Of a stretch of DNA of 64,000 nt, positions 61,927 through 64,000 are shown in pieces. The notes beneath the pieces are model-generated. The model saw only the letters and a program-made list of their open reading frames with translations. It was not told the origin of the DNA and did not search any database. Origin of the DNA: Rubrivivax sp. (GTDB lineage: Bacteria; Pseudomonadota; Gammaproteobacteria; Burkholderiales; Burkholderiaceae_C); assembly GCA_027484825.1 (NCBI GenBank), contig JAIXSE010000035.1, positions 62,001-126,000 of the forward strand, read 5' to 3'. Numbering within the stretch: the first letter of the stretch is position 1; the number at the start of each line of letters is the position of its first letter. A program made the position numbers and the translations under genes.

Positions 61927-62145
61927 ATGTCTGGAAGTACCACCCAAGTCCACTACCACATGGAGAGCCCCTCCATGCCCCACATGCATGGCATGCACCA
62001 CTGCCAAGGCGGCGGCTTTGGCCGCGGCATGATGGCCGGTTTGATGGCCAGCATGGGCGGCGCCATGGCCTTCGGCATGATGGGCAACATGATGGGCAAC
62101 CCGGGCTACGGCTTCGGCTTTGGCGGGTACCCCCGCTTCTTCTGA
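61927..62145 (+). CDS. Small Met/His/Gly-rich protein with a glycine-zipper segment
   Basis: No family recognised. The 72-residue protein starts after AAAAGGA. Residues about 10-30 are His/Met-rich (HYHMESPSMPHMHGMHHC), then a hydrophobic Gly/Met segment (GRGMMAGLMASMGGAMAFGM) that could form a glycine-zipper membrane helix, then a Gly/Phe/Tyr tail (GYGFGFGGYPRFF). The His/Met/Cys content could bind metal such as copper. It shares a layout with the previous gene and ends at a strong terminator. Confidence 0.65.
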   Translation: MSGSTTQVHYHMESPSMPHMHGMHHCQGGGFGRGMMAGLMASMGGAMAFGMMGNMMGNPGYGFGFGGYPRFF

Positions 62146-62204
62146 CGCCTGAGCACACGCCCAAGCCCCTGACCTGCCCCCCCCCTGAGGGGTCGGTCCT
62201 GAGA

Positions 62205-62256
62205 GGCGGGCAGCCGTGGTGGCATTGCCACCGGCTCGCCCGCCCTTTCTCTTGTC
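62205..62256 (+). terminator. Strong terminator ending the small-gene unit
   Basis: GGCGGGC (62205-62211) pairs with GCCCGCC (62238-62244); inside, GGTGGC pairs with GCCACC around ATT. A pyrimidine run CTTTCTCTTGTCTT follows. It separates the two small genes from the operon starting at 62313. Confidence 0.75.
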
Positions 62257-62312
62257 TTCCTCCATGCCCATTTGATCCAGGAGCCCCTTCAGCGGCGCTC
62301 CGAGGAGCCCTC

Positions 62313-62912
62313 ATGACGTCCCTGAACCAAGATTTTGCGCCGTCGTCTGCCCTGGACGCTGCGTCGCATCCCCTCGCAGCGCCCCAGTCCGCTGACGATC
62401 CTGACCTCCAGAAGCGCCTGTGCATCGCCGCGCTGATGGACCGTCATCCCGAGACGTTCGCCGCGCCGACCTCGGCCGCCACCTGGACCGACTTCGTCGA
62501 ACAGCACTGTGTGCCGCAGGACCATGAACTTCACACGCTGAACATGGCCATCGGCCGTCTGGTGCAGGTGATGCGCGTCGCCCAGGAAGGCATTCCCGAA
62601 CCGGGTGATCTCAATGCCATGCTGCAACGGGCCCAGCAGGAAGGCGTCGGCGAGTTAGAGCCCGATGCCGCCGTCGAGTCCCTCGCCTCCCCCGATGCGT
62701 CGCCCGAAGAGGTGCAGGTCATGGCGCGTGCCATGTCCCTCTACAAAACCTGTGTCGCCAATGGCGTGGCACAAGGGGACGAAATCACCGGAGCCATCGA
62801 TGCCGGCTTCGCCCATGTCCCGGTCACCAGCGCCTTCATGCAGAGCCTGGTGGACACCGCCAAGGAAGTGGCGCTGATCGATGTGCGCCACGCACTGGGA
62901 CTGAACCCATGA
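62313..62912 (+). CDS. Unrecognised protein at the HrpB1-like position of the type III operon
   Basis: A 199-residue helical protein with no signal peptide, preceded by CGAGGAG. Residues about 55-115 (TWTDFVEQHCVPQDHELHTLN then GRLVQVMRVAQEG) and 130-199 (PEEVQVMARAMSLYKTCVANG) are well-formed helices. Its stop overlaps the sctI start (ATGA). In Ralstonia/Xanthomonas clusters hrpB1 occupies this place, but I do not see its TPR pattern. It may be a chaperone or export regulator. Function not assigned. Confidence 0.75.
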   Translation: MTSLNQDFAPSSALDAASHPLAAPQSADDPDLQKRLCIAALMDRHPETFAAPTSAATWTDFVEQHCVPQDHELHTLNMAIGRLVQVMRVAQEGIPEPGDLNAMLQRAQQEGVGELEPDAAVESLASPDASPEEVQVMARAMSLYKTCVANGVAQGDEITGAIDAGFAHVPVTSAFMQSLVDTAKEVALIDVRHALGLNP

Positions 62913-63217
62913 ACCCGCTGGACTTCCCCTCCCGCCTGGTCCTGCCGGCCCAATCCCAGAACGACCCTGCAGGCAGCCGTTCCTCCAGCCCGTCTTTCTC
63001 CGAAGCCCTGGCCGACGTGGCCGCCATCGCCAAGGACATGACGGCCGAACGCGTCTCCATCGCGAACCAGATGCGCCGCATCGTCAATTCCGGCGACACC
63101 AGCCAGATGCCGGCCCTGCTGACCCGCCTGCAGGATGCGAATGCCCGGCAGGACGTGATGTCCACCGTTCTCACCAAGACGACTTCTGGCATCGACCAGA
63201 TCGTCAAGATGCAGTGA
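62909..63217 (+). CDS. sctI: Type III secretion inner rod protein, SctI/HrpB2-like
   Basis: The inner rod joins the SctJ/export apparatus to the needle. The 102-residue protein has a disordered Ser-rich N-terminus (1-35) and a helical C-terminus ending SVLTKTTSGIDQIVKMQ-like sequence (visible end KTTSGIDQIVKMQ), the typical SctI tail that precedes SctJ. It overlaps both neighbours by four bases. Assignment rests on size, C-terminal helix and its place directly before sctJ. Confidence 0.75.
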   Translation: MNPLDFPSRLVLPAQSQNDPAGSRSSSPSFSEALADVAAIAKDMTAERVSIANQMRRIVNSGDTSQMPALLTRLQDANARQDVMSTVLTKTTSGIDQIVKMQ

Positions 63218-64000
63218 ACGCCCTGCTGCGTCATCGCCGGGCCAAGGGCCTGGCGCCGGCACTGCTGGTGTTGGCGCTGGCCGGCTGCAATTCGTCGTCC
63301 GAGCTGTATGGCGGGCTCAGCGAGCGCGACGCCAACGACATCGCGGCCGCCTTGAGCGACCATGGCATCGACGCCCGCAAGTCCGCTCAGGGCAAGCAGC
63401 TGTTTTCCGTCAGTGTGCCGGCCTCGGACTTCAGCCGCTCGGTCGCGCTGCTGCATGCCGTCGGCCTGCCCAACAGTTCCTTCGCCCGCATGGGGGAGGT
63501 GTTCAAAAAAGACGGGATGATCTCCACGCCCACCGAAGAGCGGGCCCGCTTTCTGTATGCCCTGTCGCAGGAGCTGGAGAGCACGCTGTCGCAGATCGAC
63601 GGCGTGGTGCTGGCCCGTGTGCATCCGGTGCTGCCGGAGCGGGTGGTCCCGGGCGAGCCGGTGCTGCCCAGTTCCTGCTCGGTGCTGATCAAGCATGTGC
63701 CCGGTTGGGATACGGCCGCGTATGAGCCGCGCATCCGCAAACTGGTGCTGGCCAGCATCCCGGGGTTGGCGGACACCCCGGAGAAGGTGGCGGTGGTTTT
63801 TGTGCCGTCGGAGGCCATGGCGTTGCATCAGATGTCGCGCCAGGGGGGCAGCCCAGGCGGCATGGGCCTCTCCACAACCGAGGCCCGCTCATCCCAATTG
63901 CCCCAATCGTCCCCGTCGGGCTCATCCGGCGCGACCAGCATGGCCCTGAGCCGCGGTTCGAGCGCCAACGACGCACCGATCCCGGCGCGCAGCAGCAACT
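63214..64000 (+). CDS. sctJ: Type III secretion inner membrane ring lipoprotein SctJ (partial)
   Basis: SctJ (YscJ/HrcJ) forms the inner ring of the injectisome in the inner membrane. The gene starts with GTG at 63214, overlapping the sctI stop as GTGA, and stays open past the window end (262 codons visible). It has lipobox LAGC (Cys 25), then ELYGGLSERDANDIAAALSDHGIDA, EVFKKDGMISTPTEERARFLYALSQEL in two parts, and RVHPVLPE, all typical of the YscJ/FliF fold. The last about 55 visible residues are Ser/Gly-rich linker before the expected C-terminal membrane segment. Confidence 0.93.
   Translation, partial: MNALLRHRRAKGLAPALLVLALAGCNSSSELYGGLSERDANDIAAALSDHGIDARKSAQGKQLFSVSVPASDFSRSVALLHAVGLPNSSFARMGEVFKKDGMISTPTEERARFLYALSQELESTLSQIDGVVLARVHPVLPERVVPGEPVLPSSCSVLIKHVPGWDTAAYEPRIRKLVLASIPGLADTPEKVAVVFVPSEAMALHQMSRQGGSPGGMGLSTTEARSSQLPQSSPSGSSGATSMALSRGSSANDAPIPARSSN

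Overview
The window is high-GC DNA from a betaproteobacterium of the order Burkholderiales, most likely the Roseateles/Mitsuaria/Leptothrix side of the order. This is an inference from protein flavour, GC-biased codon use and gene order (fmdB-DUF502-aspS and nudB-EEP-clsB; tamA-tamB; ctpA with moeB nearby), not from a search. Most of it is ordinary chromosome, densely packed with genes that often overlap by 1-4 bases.

Layout: 1-2.3 kb holds the tail of an unknown gene, ureD and an HD-GYP protein. 2.4-3.2 kb is a diheme cytochrome c, divergent from a gene run at 3.2-14.8 kb (MoxR ATPase, GNAT acetyltransferase, S9 peptidase, a strongly structured non-coding element, vWA protein, TamA, TamB). 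14.9-17.3 kb has three small envelope genes and tRNA-Arg(CCT). 17.6-22.5 kb is ctpA and moeB, separated by a probable insertion carrying tandem terminators, a roadblock-type protein and an MqsR/MqsA toxin-antitoxin pair with its own operator. 22.6-33.6 kb has LOG protein, arginase, ketopantoate reductase, DUF429, a two-component system, a sugar MFS transporter, a diguanylate cyclase and a chemoreceptor. 33.8-42.0 kb is a complete five-step histidine utilisation locus (hutFGIDC divergent from hutUH) with a HutC-type operator between the two arms. 42.0-46.0 kb is an esterase and the nudB-EEP-clsB operon.

46.0-56.8 kb is the most unusual block. It contains an 11-residue-repeat helical protein, a lipoprotein, a FlgH (flagellar L-ring) homologue with no flagellar neighbours, a 2416-residue Bap-like adhesin with tandem Ig-like repeats, a GH54-like lectin/catalytic-fold domain and a type I secretion C-terminus, and a TPR protein. 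It sits between aspS and nudB, which are normally neighbours in this order, so I read it as an inserted surface-adhesion island. 56.8-61.4 kb is aspS, DUF502, fmdB and a sodium/solute symporter.

61.5-64.0 kb is the edge of a type III secretion gene cluster: two odd small Met/Gly/Gln-rich proteins, a terminator, an unrecognised 199-residue protein, SctI and SctJ, the last running off the window. I saw no rRNA, CRISPR array, insertion sequence or phage genes.
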